Shown: positions 35,959 through 49,135, numbered from the stretch's first letter. The stretch: DNA of 60,000 nucleotides from Polytrichum commune (GCA_950295325.1 OX485806.1:39744001-39804000), one strand, 5' to 3'. The notes: generated from the sequence alone by a model not told the origin. A program made the numbers and translations.

Positions 35959-38900
35959 CTATGTAGTTGGTGGTGGTGCATAGGCACCCAGTCCAAGAGA
36001 TTTTGGACGCTTCACAGCTTCCAATGGATTAGCAATACCTTGTCCATCCCTGCCAAGACCTTGGCCTTCAACAAAACCCATCTTTGACATCATTCGAGAC
36101 CCAAAACCCCTGGTATGAGCCTCAAAAGTGCCAATTGGTACAGGGACTGTGGTTGTTGTTTTCAATATTACTTCAGTGGTAGACCTGGTGATGGATGTTT
36201 CCCCTCTATCGACTATACTAAAGGTGTCCACCTCGGTAGTTATGGTTGTAGTTGCCTCCAAGCCAGGTGATGATATTTCTTCATCATTACCAATTATCCC
36301 ACTTGAGACAAAGGACATAGGCTTGTTCGCATACTTGGCAGTTCTAGATTTTCCACCCCCACTTCTCTCCTTCGAAGCTTGTCCATGACCTTTTCAAGCA
36401 CATGAAAAGAAATAGTCATCAACTGCTAAAATCCCATCCTCGACATGGAGAACTTCAGTTCAGAACTAAACAGATCCTTTGTTCAAGTTTGTGGATTATA
36501 GAGCCACCAGCACAAGGTGAATTGGATATAGTAATATCATTTCAAATGTAGAGGGTCACCCAATAATGGCATACCTGATAAATCTCTCTTAGACCTGGAC
36601 TTGTGTGAAGACCCCTCAAACTGCATCATCTTCTGATGCTTCCTACCACTCCTTTTTAGGTTGGGTCCCTGCATGCTTATGAAAGCTTCGCGAGCTGCTT
36701 TATTGAACTTCTTTGCCATCCGGCGATCCTCACCAGTCAGTGCTCTATGGGAGCTATGTACCATTGTATTTGCTCCTCCTTGACAAAGCATCTGAAACAA
36801 ACCACAATCATCAATTTATTACGTTGCAAAATGTAAAGACATACCTAGTGAAGGAACTTTGCCTTAGTCCATGGCCTTGTAAAGAGATACTCTGGCTCAA
36901 AAACTACTCTAGAAGTCTGATTCAACACTTGTTACCACACAATAATCAGCAGATTACTTGCAAAAGAGCTTACAGAGGCCAGGCGGTATTTATCTGCACC
37001 CATTGGCACGCTGGTATGGCGTGTGCGAGTCACCACAGTAAACCTGGTTGCACATAAACCACGTACAAAATCAACGGACTACACTCTGTAGAATTCTGTC
37101 CTTTAGAAGTTTTGAGCTTTCTCCATTCAAAAGCTTCATCAAAAGACAGACTACACCTACATCAACACAAGATGATACAACCAATCTCATTTCCAAATAA
37201 CAAAACAAAGAGCACAGGAAAGAGCCTTGTACCTCTTCTTGCCTGATCCCTGACTAGCACTCTTTAATCGATACATTCTTGCCATCTTATGAATCTGTAC
37301 AAAGTCAGCACCATTGTTTCAGTACATTGACAAACAGCAGTGCAAAGACAACCAAAGAGAAAGCTAAAGGAGAGACTTCAGCAATGATGAAGGGTGTAGG
37401 TATACATCGGCCCCCTGTTTGAACATTTTTGCTTCATGAGAGAAGTCACTTTGATAAACCAAAAAGCTAGAGACATGACACCGAGTACCCAAATTCCTAC
37501 CTAATTCAGTGTCAGCGCGGAATCAGCACCTTATTTATGGCTGCTGTTCATGTTGCTATTACAATGTTATGGTAAGTACTGGTTTACATACTACAAAAAT
37601 CACATTGAACCTCAAACATGCAATATCCATCTGATTTTATAATTCCCACAGGCATTGTAAAGGTTGATATCAGGAGATTTGTGAGAAGCACATGGCACAA
37701 CATTTGATCTACCCAAAGGAAGATTGAGAATAAATAGGTGGACAAACCATCCATCAATATCAACTTGAAGTACCACATCAAGCTCAAATTTGTGTGAACA
37801 TGCAACTTAAAACACAACACACAAGATTACAATTCTATTATGCTTCACAACATGTTGACATGACCACTTTTAGAAGGCATTTACATAAATATGTCCACAG
37901 ATTCCAATATGGAAACTGAAAATCCTAACACACATCTTGCACATTTCTTGTGTGAACTTCAATGTCATTTGGCTGCTGGTCAGGTGAAATTATACTGGGC
38001 TCCCATACTATGTGCATGAAATCTTTTGGGTCAATCCACATAGATAATGAAGACTTAACATCCTGAGGGGATTCACACCTGAGCACGATCCCGGTCTTCC
38101 ATGGGTGCAAAAGCATATATATCAGTGCCACGAACAACAATCTCTTCCAATTCCTGTACCACCAGAATGGACTTCTTGTAAAGCCAGCAACATGCAAGAG
38201 GTAGGGCAAGACCAGACAGGCATGCAAAGTTTCCACAGTAAATCTATTAGAAAGAGTACAAGGCAAGTAGCCAATGCAAGCACAAAAAATGGAACTTGGA
38301 TAGGCAAAATGGAATCCATTTTAATGAAGACATCTGGATAACATAAAGTGATGCAAATCATCAGAGTCTTGAGGTCAGGATCGGCACCTTATTTATGGCC
38401 TGCAAGTCAAGTCCACGAGCTATCGCACGTTCTCTACGTTTGGCAGCAATCATCTCCTTTCTCTCACGTTTCTTCTCTCCTACATAATTGTCCCACCTCT
38501 TGTTATCAGAAACCCTAGTGCAACTTGAATGGTCCAAAACACTGATCAAAAAACTATTATACCTTGAACAACAAAGACCTATTTGTATTCAAACTAATGT
38601 AATTCTCCTTGACAAATCAAAAGACTACAATTCATTGAGAAGTATGGAAAAATACCTACAAATGACTTGGTTACAGGAATAAAAAGCCAAGGTCAAGTGT
38701 AAGAAACTTACCAGGGACGCTTTTGGATTTCTTTTTGCTTTTGTGGACACTCATTGGCCAAGTCCCAGGTTGGCAAGATATCCCATCCCCAGATCTTGAT
38801 TGTTTCCCTGTGGCTGGAGTCTTAGGACTCTTATCTGGAGTATAAAGAACAAAAAATTGATATAAATGCCAGAGTTCCAGTTGTGTTCTTGAACTGAAAA

Positions 38901-41900
38901 CAACTACATGAAATTCCTTCATCCACAACACACTCACATGCCCAGGCTTTAGTAGGAACCTCTTTCTAACTGAGCAGAAGAATATCACAAGGCCTTGTAA
39001 ACCAAGACACACCAGGCATGAAGTTTGCATCCTCCAATAGCTCAAAAAGTTGGTCAACATCATCTTCGTCCTCTGAATCGAAATCCTCACTTAGACTATC
39101 ATCCAAGTCTAGGTCTCTAATTCGTAGAGCAGACCCTCTGTCATGCCTGCCTTTCGCACCCACACTGTCTGTGAAAGCCCCTTCAAATAATAACTTTTCA
39201 GCCATATCCTCTAGCTCTGAATCTGAGTCGTCATCTGTCTCCATCACTTCCTTCCCTTTCATTTGCCGCCGTATCCTCCATGCTCTCTCTGCTAAAATAA
39301 TGAATAGCAAAATAAGAACCACACTCCTTATATCAGCAATTCATAACCCCTACACAACAACTCGAAGGTAGCTGATGTACGTTGCCAATGACACCAGATA
39401 TAAGTACTACAAGAAATCCGCCAAATTACACGCAGAACCAGAAAATTCGAGAGATTGGAATTGCAGCTTCTGCACATAAGCAACTTTGTGAGGTCAAATT
39501 TTGTGCCCAGAAATTCTCCTACAATTTAGTGAGTGCGGCAATTAAGCAACTAACCAGGGGATGCATAATCACTTGAACCTGAGTCACCACCACTTTTGGC
39601 AGAGCTGTCAGTACTTGAATCTGTACCATCCTCCCAGACTTGGATGACCATATCTTCGATTGGTACTTGCTCAAATAGCTTATCTCTCAACAGCCAGGTC
39701 GCATCTAATGACCCACCATCAATTCCCACATTTGCTTGATAGTCCTCAGCCATTTCACCATCAATTTCTGAGTTGCTCGAGTCTAATATACTTTCTTCTG
39801 TGTCACTACTAGCATTCTGTAGCCACTGCCCTCTTTGTTGTGCTCCAGATTTCCATCCAGCATCTTTCTTGCGCTTTGACTTGGAATTTTTACTTCCACT
39901 ACCCCATTGTTTCTTCCCACTTGCAAAATCAAGTGCCAAGGATACATCTGGCTCCTCATCCAGCCCTTCACTTTCATCAGCACTGCCCTGGCTTGTCCAT
40001 ATTCTCACACCTCCAATGCTCAAAAATCCACTACTCCTTTCTGTAGGTATTCCAAGATCTCTTTCTTTCTTATTCCTCCAAGTAGGCCTGTTGCTCCTTT
40101 CAAATTCAAGGGTCTTTACTTCAAGGTGATTGGTTTGGCCCGTCTCCACATACATGGCCTCTGTCACAGCTCTATCACTTTCTTTTCCAGAATCAGTTAT
40201 TTCTGCAGCAACGGTACTTCTCGAATCCCTTGACTCGGATACGTGATTACCATTGTCCACAAAACCCAATCCTGCTGTCCTCATTTCAATATCCACAGGC
40301 TCTAATGCCTGCAAACAAAGGGGCACAAGAAGTTGGATTGAGGACAGAGAGACACATGAGAAAAGAAAAAGAAAGGCAAAAAAAACATATAGTGACAACT
40401 CATGATCATTGTACTACTAATCATATGTGTAAATTATTTGCAATCACAATGCTAAAAACTGGAAATGTAGTGGTTATAGACATTCAAACCTCTTGATGAT
40501 GTCCGCGATCCATGTAGACTTCAATTCGACCTTCAATAGCTGGCACAACAACTTCCATCTCTCTTGGCCCTGCTGCTCTTTCTTCCTTTGCCAACTGCAG
40601 AACAGGCCTCTGCAATAACACATGCAATCAAGGATTGACAACACACAAAAAACAAAACCCAAAAAAGAATAAAATTCATATATGCAGTCCACCATTCCAC
40701 AGTGACAGAACCCACATACCAAAGTTCTTGTAGATTCTTCATTCCTCCTATGACTATCCTCGTAGGAGAAGCTCACAGACGAAAATGGATTTTCTGCACT
40801 TCTCATCACTTGATCCCTGCCACCTAAGCCCTGCCTACCATGGGAGTTTGGCTGTTTAGAACCTCCTGCAAGCCCTTCATGTGTTCTTCCTCTTCTACCA
40901 GAGGCTGCACAAATATTCACATCCCCAGATTAAGCCACTTGCCACCAATTCTGCATATAATAATGCCAATGAAGTGATCTTCATTGTCCACACTGTTATT
41001 TTTGCAAGGCCGTGAAGTGTCCAGAGAGGAGGGAGCTAAGAAGATTTAACCATATATACCAAGAAAGTAACTGCATTGCTAAGTATATCTTATCAAAGAG
41101 CACCAAATTGTAGTCTTTTGATAACAGAATCCACAATACAATCTTAATTAATTGCAATGCCATGTGACTGCAAGCAACACTGCAAATTTTCTCATTCTGA
41201 ACCCTATCTCAAAGTCTTTAAATCAAGTCTTCTGCATGACATGCTTCTAATGATCATTCACTCAAAGTTAACAGAAAAGTGCACATAATTCGTTGATTCA
41301 AAATACACTTACAGCCAGCACGATTCAGAGAAGTGGTAGCCTCCCAATCGATTAAAGCTCCTCCAGCTACAAATCCAGTTTGTGGCACGCCCCCTACTCA
41401 GACAACGCCATAGCAAATTAATTTCGTGGTAAACCCTAAAGGATTGCAACTGATCAGAGCAGCCAGACTGTGAACCTTTTGTCCTGCAGAAACACACCAG
41501 ATAGATCCGCAACTCTCGTTAAATTGCTGTGGACACTCAAGTCAACCTCAATCAGTTCTCAGTCACGGCATAAGGTAGACATGTCTTAAGTGGGCACTTT
41601 TCTGAGACTGAAGGCTTCCTGTGGAAGATCTTCAACACTCAGATTTTTGAAGTACTTGCAAATATCTGGAGGAGATAGCAAACGATCCAATACCAATTCG
41701 GAATTCATGAAAAGTTGTTGTGAATTTCCGCCCGTAAATTTAGCCATGCAGCCAGCCCCCCGGAAAATGTTCTCATAGCTTGAAATACACTCCCTATAGT
41801 GTTCAAGATTGAAGCCCTCATATGAGTTTCATTCAGTAGAGTAGAATTTAGGTTGCCAGCCAAGATGACAAATAGACGAGAATCGAGACCTTTTACCTTG

Positions 41901-42062
41901 CCCAGATTGTCTTCCTTCTCGACCTCGACCTCGACCTCCTCCGCCGCCGCGATTTTTCCCTCTGCCTCTGCCGCTACTCCCATCTCCGTGCTCTTGAATC
42001 CCGTGCCTTCCCCCACCACTACCCCCTCGCCCCCTGCCTCCACCCCGCCCCTGCCTTCCCAT
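35959..42062 (-). CDS. R3H and G-patch domain protein (Sqs1/Pfa1 class)
   Basis: Likely RNA-binding activator of a DEAH helicase: yeast Sqs1/Pfa1, with the same R3H plus C-terminal G-patch, stimulates Prp43 in splicing and ribosome assembly. Plant homologues such as At3g09850 exist. I placed 13 exons with consistent phase: 42062-41897, 41393-41313, 40904-40720, 40609-40490, 40308-39555, 39291-39013, 38834-38712, 38479-38388, 38153-38079, 37294-37233, 37043-36974, 36791-36575, 36389-35959 (884 residues). Residues 1-55 are Arg/Gly-rich (RGG type). The centre is acidic and Ser-rich. A basic KKRERKE segment precedes the R3H domain (about 600-667, with YRLKSASQGSGKKRF and VVTRTRHT). The G-patch (about 828-878) has GFGSRMMSKMGF, GQGLGRDGQG and IANPLE. 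The start is the first ATG upstream of the RGG tract. Confidence 0.92.
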
Positions 42063-43200
42063 TTCTCCTCTTCAATCTCAACAACTGAACCTTTTTTGAA
42101 CTTTCTGCGGAACTGAAATTTTTGATCAGCAACTCCATCAAAATCTTTGCAATGAAGGCATGAAAATTAACAGCATCAGTTATAGTTTGTAAGACCACAA
42201 TGACATGAACTCAAACGACTATAGAACTCCATACTTCTATCTTACACTATAAAATCCTTGACAATTCTTGAGTAATCCACAAAGAGAAAAAATTACAGAA
42301 GCTTCACTCATACCGGAACATACCCCAATGACAGTTCCTTTGCAGTTTACTGACTTACTATTGAGCAAAGAAAAGAGGTACAATGAGGTTTTGTTACAAG
42401 AGGGGGTACAGTACCTGAAGATAGTTGAATTCCTTGTGATTTGGGCTTCTTCGTAAATCGGTCATGTATGACCCCTCCAGTACAAGTTTCAAACGTGAAG
42501 AATTCTAATTGCAAATCCGCCCACAGAAAGAAAGAAAAAAGGGTCCCACAGCAAGCCTTGAGCTGACAATTTATTCTCCAGCAAGTTACTACCTCAGGTT
42601 ATACGATCAATTCACAATGCTGGCTTGCACTCTTCCTGTCGCCTGGGCTAAAACCCAAGCTCCGTGTCCACCTCTACCATTACTCGTAGCCAGCCAGCAC
42701 TGCGAAATTTGCTTCAACCGCTCCAAATCCCTTCCCTCGTTCCCCCTTCCCCTTCCGTTCCCTCAACACCAAAAGCAAAGCAGACCAAAGCAAACCCTAC
42801 CCTACCCTACCCTCAGCGACGCTCCCTGAGGAAGCGCTGCGCGGCAGGCCACAAACACTACTCCCCGCAACAGCTTCGGCGCACGGCCACGGAGTCCGCG
42901 ATGACGATGCCCTGCTGCTGCGAAGTTTATCACTCACTCACTCGGTAATCGTAACCCTTGCTGCTCGGTTGGGCCTCGTTCGGCCCCCGTGGTCTTTGAT
43001 GATGTGCCGCCCTGCCTTTGATGATAGTGGCTGATGATGATGATGATGTGCCATGTCGGTCCGCGAGCTCTCGGGAACGTGGGGAACGGAGGGAACGGAG
43101 GATGACGTGGCCGCCTCATATGGGGTCACCCGGCTCGGCCAATGGCCCAGTCAGTCCTCGTGCTAGGCACATGAGCAACCATCAGCCGCTCCGTCTAGAG
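42063..43200 (-). promoter_or_regulatory. 5' UTR, probable leader intron and promoter of the G-patch gene
   Basis: Two possible acceptors ('aatttcag', 'tccgcag') lie 45-60 bp upstream of the ATG, so a leader intron is likely. A GC-rich block at 42640-42960 probably holds the leader exon. It includes a telo-box (AAACCCTA, 42792-42799) and four CCC triplets at 42795-42812. Farther out are a TGACGTGG bZIP-type site near 43103, a CCAAT near 43138 and a GAT microsatellite at about 43029-43046. Confidence 0.45.
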
Positions 43201-44040
43201 GAGGTGATGAATCTCATCTAGGTTCTGCCGGCGAGGGTGGTGAAGCAGACCGTCCGCCCCAGTCCGGAAGCCACAAATTCGTTGTCCTCTGTCAAGTAGT
43301 TCTTTGCAAGTTTCTTACTGCGAAATTCAAATTTCCTCTTTCTTCTTTCTCTCTCACGCTTACAAACATTGGGGTAGAATAAATGAAGGTGGGAGGAGGC
43401 GGAGTGGGTGCAACAAGGCGTTTTGTGCCCGCCTGGCGTATCAACTTCCAACAGAGGTTTGAACAGGCCCCTGCCGACCAACCACGGGGGCCAGCCACCG
43501 GGCGGAGGTTGAGGCTGGTCGGGCCCATGTGCGCTAGGCCCCTGGCCATCCAAGGGGGGCCACAGATGTCGGCGGTCAACCAGGTCACTAGCGCTAGGGC
43601 CGGGCAGGTGCCTCAGTTGGTTGGTTGCAAGGCAAACCTCTTGCAGCCAGCCAACCGGGGTGCATGCCCATTGTCTCCATCCGAGTAGGTCCGCCGGTTG
43701 CCCTAACAACTAGAGACAGGGCTAGCCAAGCCCTGTTTATATATAATCTCATATTTGGGTTATGATAGCTAGGTTATGATAATTTGATATTTGGGTCCAT
43801 GTTGTTGGCCGGGCAGGAGCATCACTCGCGACCAACACCTGCGGCTGGAGAATGTGATTGGCGTGAGGCCACACCGGGACAGCATGTCCAGCTGTCGCCA
43901 CCAGTTGGTTGGGCCTGGCCAACCTAGTGTGGCCAGGGTATTAAAGGGTGGCATTTATGGACAACACTTCAAGCCTCCTCCTCGAAAATACGTTCCAATT
44001 TCTAGTTCCGAAGGGTCTAGGTGGATTCTAATATGACCGA
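43201..44040. other. GC-rich segment of unknown origin
   Basis: The block at 43380-43960 is clearly richer in GC than the surrounding spacer. It repeats 'agttggttg' and 'ggccaacc' motifs. A minus-strand open frame (43709-43218) is Pro/Trp-rich with no recognisable domain and no intron or promoter signals. It may be a fragment of a retroelement. I cannot name it. Confidence 0.35.
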
Positions 44041-44907
44041 AATTGAACCAGCACATGCTGCTTTTATCACCATTCTATAGTAGCTAAGAATGTACATTCG
44101 TACATGAAACTATGAATGCAATGTAAAAGTCGACCCTTGCTTTCAGCATCGACAATCTAATCACAAGGCACTTTTAACAATCTCGCAGTGAAATTAAGCA
44201 GTTGGTTGCACTCTAATCCAAAATTGTATATGGTAATGCTGTTGAAATGAGTCACATGCAATTGGATCCAGTGTGAAAGTAACATGCACATATATCTTTC
44301 CTACATACTAATGAGTGTAAGTAGCAAGATTCACAGTGTCAAATGAGATAGTGTGTGGATTTTCAACAAATGATGAAAGACAGTGCAGAAAATCTCCTTA
44401 TGAGGAACTTCTCTTAGGATCTGTAAATAGCAACTCTAGCTTTGAGATTCTTGAACTTTGTCCATAACATTACTCAATTCATGAGCTATGTTCATGGGCC
44501 TGACAGTAGACTCATGAATAAAGACTTTGGATGTGGCAATCCCATTGCTTTAGACTAAATAAAAAGACATGGCAGTTGAATATAGCTCATCGTTTGAGTA
44601 ACATTTGCTACGTGTCCTACTGGACCAAAGGCATGTTTATAATATTTGCAAGCCCCAAGGGTGCTTTACACACATATCAAGAGGCATGACCATGAATATC
44701 TAAGAGCCCTTCAAAGTCATCCAAAGGTCGTACCATGGGAAAGAGAAATCAAGTTTATCTATTGATGCTCAACCTTAGTGTAAAGTGTAAGTGGAAAATG
44801 TTAAGGGACCGCAACATATATTTAATTTCAAGTCACCCACCATGATAATATAATATTCTAGGAGCCAATGGCAATTCAAACAATTTCCATAGTCTCTACA
44901 TAATTAT
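44041..44907. other. Spacer with a dispersed segment
   Basis: 44465-44610 resembles 48395-48480 plus 49081-49110 ('tgttcatgggcctgacagtag', 'gactttggatgt', 'gttgaatatagctcatc'). That sequence appears to have been split at the second locus by the SINE insertion and other changes. Otherwise nothing is recognised. Confidence 0.4.
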
Positions 44908-45220
44908 GTCTAATTAGTGTGGTTGGAAAATTCATGTGGGTTGGAATTTAGTGTGTCCCACATTAATTTTATAGCACTTTCGTTGGTTTAAATTAGTAAT
45001 TTTATAGTACTTTCATTGCATTGAATTTTCATCCAAAAATGTAGACAAAATTGCCCACACTAGAAATTACACTAATTTACGCATTGGAAATTACAAAATT
45101 ACAAAATTAGTGTACTTGACAAAATTACACTAATTTTTCACACTGTGGGCCACTTCAAATTCTTATAAAAAAAAATAATGTGGGTAATTGGGAATTAGTA
45201 TGGCCCACACTAATTAGACA
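44908..45220. mobile_element. AT-rich MITE-like element with 16-bp perfect TIRs
   Basis: TGTCTAATTAGTGTGG at 44908-44923 is exactly complemented by CCACACTAATTAGACA at 45205-45220. The 313-bp interior is AT-rich, with several 'acactaattt' motifs in both directions. No convincing target duplication was found. Confidence 0.6.
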
Positions 45221-45483
45221 AAATATTGTATTTTTGCATTAGACCCACTTTTTTTAATGGGCCTAAGGCAATATCCAGCACACCATGAAACATTATCCAT
45301 TTGTTGCCATGTGAGTTGCCATGTGAGATGCCATGTAAATTTTTCATCCATTTGAATTTCTTTGGTCTTTCATGCCTTCAAGGTCAAGTGCAAATTGAAC
45401 ATGGACCATCTCTAGCTTCTCAACCAATCACCTAATTTGTATATCACGGGCCAAGGACCCTCAAGCAATTTGTAAAGTGGCCC

Positions 45484-45880
45484 TAAGGTAGACATGTCTT
45501 AGATGGAAACTCTTCTCTTCACACCCACTTAATGTAGGATACGAAACACACAATTAGTGCAAGTTGATTAGCATATCCAAATCATGCCCCTAGCCATTTG
45601 CCTCATAATTTTCAAAGCTCTTGTGAAAATCTTATTCATATCAAAGTGAAGATTCTCATGTTCATTAAGTGGTCATATACCCAACCCCCCCCCCCCATCA
45701 TGTCCACTATTGAGCCTAGAATGATTAGCATATTTTGAAAACATAGGCCAATCTCCTTTAAACACAAGTTTTTTTTTTATGCCAATTCTTCAACCCGCAC
45801 CTAACCACATAGCATTGAAATATAGGTGTCCAAATTATTGTTGCATTAACTTTGATTTAGGCACGTCTGCTATTAATTTG
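45484..45880 (+). mobile_element. Dispersed repeat A, near full-length forward copy
   Basis: It begins TAAGGTAGACATGTCTTAG and ends 'ttaggcacgtctgcta', roughly inverted termini. All central landmarks are present, and a C tract lies in the middle at about 45685. The same left terminus is found alone at 41573-41600. Confidence 0.65.
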
Positions 45881-46199
45881 ATGAAGCAGTCGGATTATTT
45901 AGAAGCTTATGTGTGCATCTCACGCCAAGTTTGGAAATGGTTTTCTATAGCTTGAAAGTGTAAGGTATGATGTCATATTACTAAGGGGGTGCCCTTTCGT
46001 CAAGCTCTGCAAAATAAATTCAAAAAATAAGGTCCTAGGGTTCCCAAAGTTCCCAATACATTGAACTAATAAGGGAGGGGAAGTGTCAGAGTTAGGTGGA
46101 GCCCATCTCCATGGAGGAAGTTTAAAAACACTTCCATGTGAGAGGCAAATACCAAAAGTATAGAACACAATCTCTCTAAATATGACAACGTAAGTATGG

Positions 46200-47690
46200 G
46201 GTTTTTTTTTTGGGTACAAATTGAGAAATCAATTGCAAGAGAGGTCAAAATACAACTATCGCAGGGAACCAACGCCACCATGGGGAGATCAAGAAATAAT
46301 ACCCATTTGAGGTCTAACCTTCCAGGTGACCACTAAGTTACTCCGAGTCACTAGGAGACCTTTGACCCCCCAAGTCGAATCGAACTCTTTAAGAACATCT
46401 TGGTAAGCAACGTCCGGGGCTCTTTCTAAATCCAAGAGAGTCCGTTTCCACTCAATCCTACCATAATCTTGCAAAACGTCCCAAATGACTTGACGTGTTT
46501 TCTCAACGGGCCATTGCAAAGTATTAAACACCAGATCATTCCGTTGGCGCCAAATGATCCACAAAATGCCACTCCTCGAGAAAAACCAAATGATTTCCAA
46601 GGGCCAAGGGTCCCTCTTTTGGCAAGGAGTTGCCACATGATATTAGCGGCATACCGCCACCTTTGTTGAGCTAGAGGGCAACTAAAGAACCTATGTTCCA
46701 CCAATTCCACCGACTATGGGCCACATCGGGGGCAACATTTGTCAATATCCGTTAAGATTTTCCAACGCCACTCATTAACCGCCACGGCCTTATGGATGAT
46801 TGATCAAAGAAAGGCAAAATAAAATTTGTGCCTTAGCTTTGTGCCAAATGGTGTTCCATTTAGGATAAGTGGAGGGGGGACTTTCATTCCGCCACTTATG
46901 TGGAATCAATTTCTTGAGAGCCTTCTACTTAGTAATTATCCATTTCCTCCCCTCCTTTGCCGAATACATGCAAAAGGGAGTAACCTCTAGCCACCGCCAA
47001 CGAGCAAGGTCAAAGAATAGTTGAGAAGGCCGTTGGTGGTGTCACATTCTTGGAATCTGGTTTCACCTTTGTCAAGGTAAAGTATTGTGAACCAACAATA
47101 GATTTAGGGAAAATACTCATGAAATCAACGCTAAAATGGACATAGCCAAGGTGAAATTCCTTGAGATAGCCATCGCTAACCACCCATTTTGGTAAAGCAT
47201 CCTTTGGGTGCCTATAGAGGCCAACCCATTCCTGAGACGTGAGTTGAGCATCTTGTTGGTTAAGCATCTTGTCATGGAGAGGTCCGTAGAATTCCAAAAG
47301 TTTGACCCAAAAATTGTGGTAAATCTCTTCAAAGGAGAATTTAGTTTTAGCCTCCTCCCAGTTCAAGAACTCATATCTCCCAGGGTCCCAAATATCCTAG
47401 AAGAGCCTCAATCCTTCTCTATACAAGACATTGGCCCTACTATAATAATGCCAAAAAAAGACCTTGATATTCCATCCTTCACCAAAGATTGAGTTGCAAA
47501 ACATCCTCTGGAATTGAGGGAGAGAGGTATGTGGCCGTACTCGCCATCACTTTCCATGATTGAGTGATGTGATGCCAAACTTTAGAACCACCTTTGGTAG
47601 AGAAATTTGGGGAGAACAACCACGAGGGGACATCATGGTTTCAAGAAACAAGAAAATTTCTTCCTTTTTGTTTTGCTATGATTGGTTGGC
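46200..47690 (-). mobile_element. Degenerate LINE remnant, 3' part of ORF2
   Basis: Minus-strand translation, across frameshifts and at least one in-frame stop, gives the pattern of a LINE reverse-transcriptase C terminus. In order: KVWHHITQSWKVMAS, a Y-R-GLRLF-DIWDPG segment, NWEEAKTKFSFEEIYHNFW, then the zinc-binding region with NEWRWKI, DKCCPRCG, EHRFFSCPLAQQRW, and a tail with WIIWRQRNDLVFN. A poly(A)-like run (T10 on the plus strand at 46202-46211) marks the 3' end. The RT core and endonuclease are missing, so it is 5' truncated and dead. Confidence 0.78.
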
Positions 47691-48686
47691 ACGTTGGTTG
47701 GCTAGGGTGTGGGATTAAAGACAATTGTCCAAGGAGGTTCTTGGGCATAATCAATTGAGATCCTAGTGTTTCGAAGACCAACCACTTACATGTTGACATC
47801 TTTTAGTTTTTCATTATTAGATTGAAGAATATTCTATAAATTACTCTAAACGGATTGGTTATTTTCCCAAAGTCTTAAATTTAAACTAGTTACTTCTCAA
47901 ACTCAACCGGCTCATTTGTAATTAGTGATCGGTTCTCCCCATTCATTGTTAAAGACACACAGTGAGGGTATTTAAAGCCAGGTTAGTGTGTAATCAGCTC
48001 ATTAGGTATTGAAACCAAGACACATGATGAGTGTGTAAAGATAAACTTAGAGGTAATAAATAAAATAAAGACTTGGTTCTATTGTGTAAGTTATTCAAGT
48101 CTAAATTGGGACCATTTAAAAATCTATCATAACAAACTCTAGCAAAATACTTATAAAATTCATAACTCATTCAAAATGATAAATTGAATTTTTTTTAAAT
48201 GCCAACTTTTTCTTTACTTCCTCTACATAGAACCAAAAATCATGTCAAACACCAATGTACATAAATAGCAAAAGTTGCTCAAGATGTGGTCCTCTACAAT
48301 AGGGCAACACACCTTGGCTCTACTTTTGTGGACCATCTCAGGGAAATATTATCCTACAAGTCCTCCCAATATCCAACAAAACTTTACTTAATTGATGAGA
48401 TGTGTTCAGGGACCCAACAATAGATTGAGGAATAAGGACTCTGGATGTCGGAATCCTAGTACTTTAGACCTATGTCCAGGAAGAATTGGCGGTTAGTTGT
48501 AGATGAAGCGGTTGAAGTTCAAGACTTCAAGAAATTTACCGATCATTTTAGAGGAATCTATAGAATACACCTCAAACGAATAAAGTAAAACCGGAAGATG
48601 TGAACATGCAACAAATTGGATTTAGAATCACTAGGATCTTGACCGACTATGCCCAAAACTTCCTGGGCATTGCTTCAGATTGAATT
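47691..48686. other. Spacer
   Basis: AT-rich DNA with no recognised gene. 48395-48480 is part of the dispersed segment also seen at 44465-44560. Confidence 0.35.
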
Positions 48687-48699
48687 TGAAGTAAGGACA

Positions 48700-49067
48700 A
48701 GGCACCACGGGCCTTGGCTTGGTGGTTAGGGCTCATGGCCCCCAATGAGGAGGTTGTGGGTTCTATTCCCCATGCCGGCGTGGTGCTCACCACCTTAGTC
48801 CACCCAACTATGGTGGGGGGTCCTTGGACCTTGTTGTATGGGTACCTCAAAGCCCTTTGGGGGGATACCATGTCCGGTATCTTCAAGGCACTAGTGGCTA
48901 GCTAGGAACTTGTATAGTGTGTCACTATAGTGTCCATCCTCGAAAAGGGAGAGTAGTATTTGTCCCAATGTCCCCTTGTCCAATGGGCATCGGGTCATTG
49001 GCATTGCGAACGGACACTTTATTCACGTCGGCCCCTTGCTTGAAAGGGGTTGGAGTTTCTATCTATC
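48700..49067 (+). mobile_element. tRNA-like SINE with a 13-bp target-site duplication
   Basis: The 368-bp element has a pol III A-box-like TGGCTTGGTGG (48715-48725) and a B-box GGTTCTATTCC (48759-48769) at normal spacing. It ends in CTATCTATC. The same 13 bases, TGAAGTAAGGACA, lie immediately on both sides (48687-48699 and 49068-49080). This is direct evidence of target-primed insertion. The B box departs from consensus at one position. Confidence 0.92.
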
Positions 49068-49135
49068 TGAAGTAAGGACAGCTGAACACAACTCATTAGT
49101 TGAGTGATGTTATGAATATAGGCTAACTATAATTA

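Noticed and set aside
43218-43709. 163-codon minus-strand open frame in GC-rich DNA
   Set aside because: It is Pro/Trp/Gly-rich with no recognisable domain and has overlapping open frames on both strands. GC-rich DNA readily gives long chance ORFs.
44041-44600. LTR retrotransposon around the GC-rich block
   Set aside because: No paired direct repeats, primer-binding site or gag/pol motifs could be found on either strand.
46700-46730. Functional zinc-binding RT domain
   Set aside because: A TAG interrupts the frame just after the cysteine pair, and a frameshift lies upstream, so the element is dead.
48715-48769. Functional tRNA gene
   Set aside because: Pol III boxes are present, but no cloverleaf or anticodon arm could be drawn. 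The 368-bp length with target duplications identifies a SINE.
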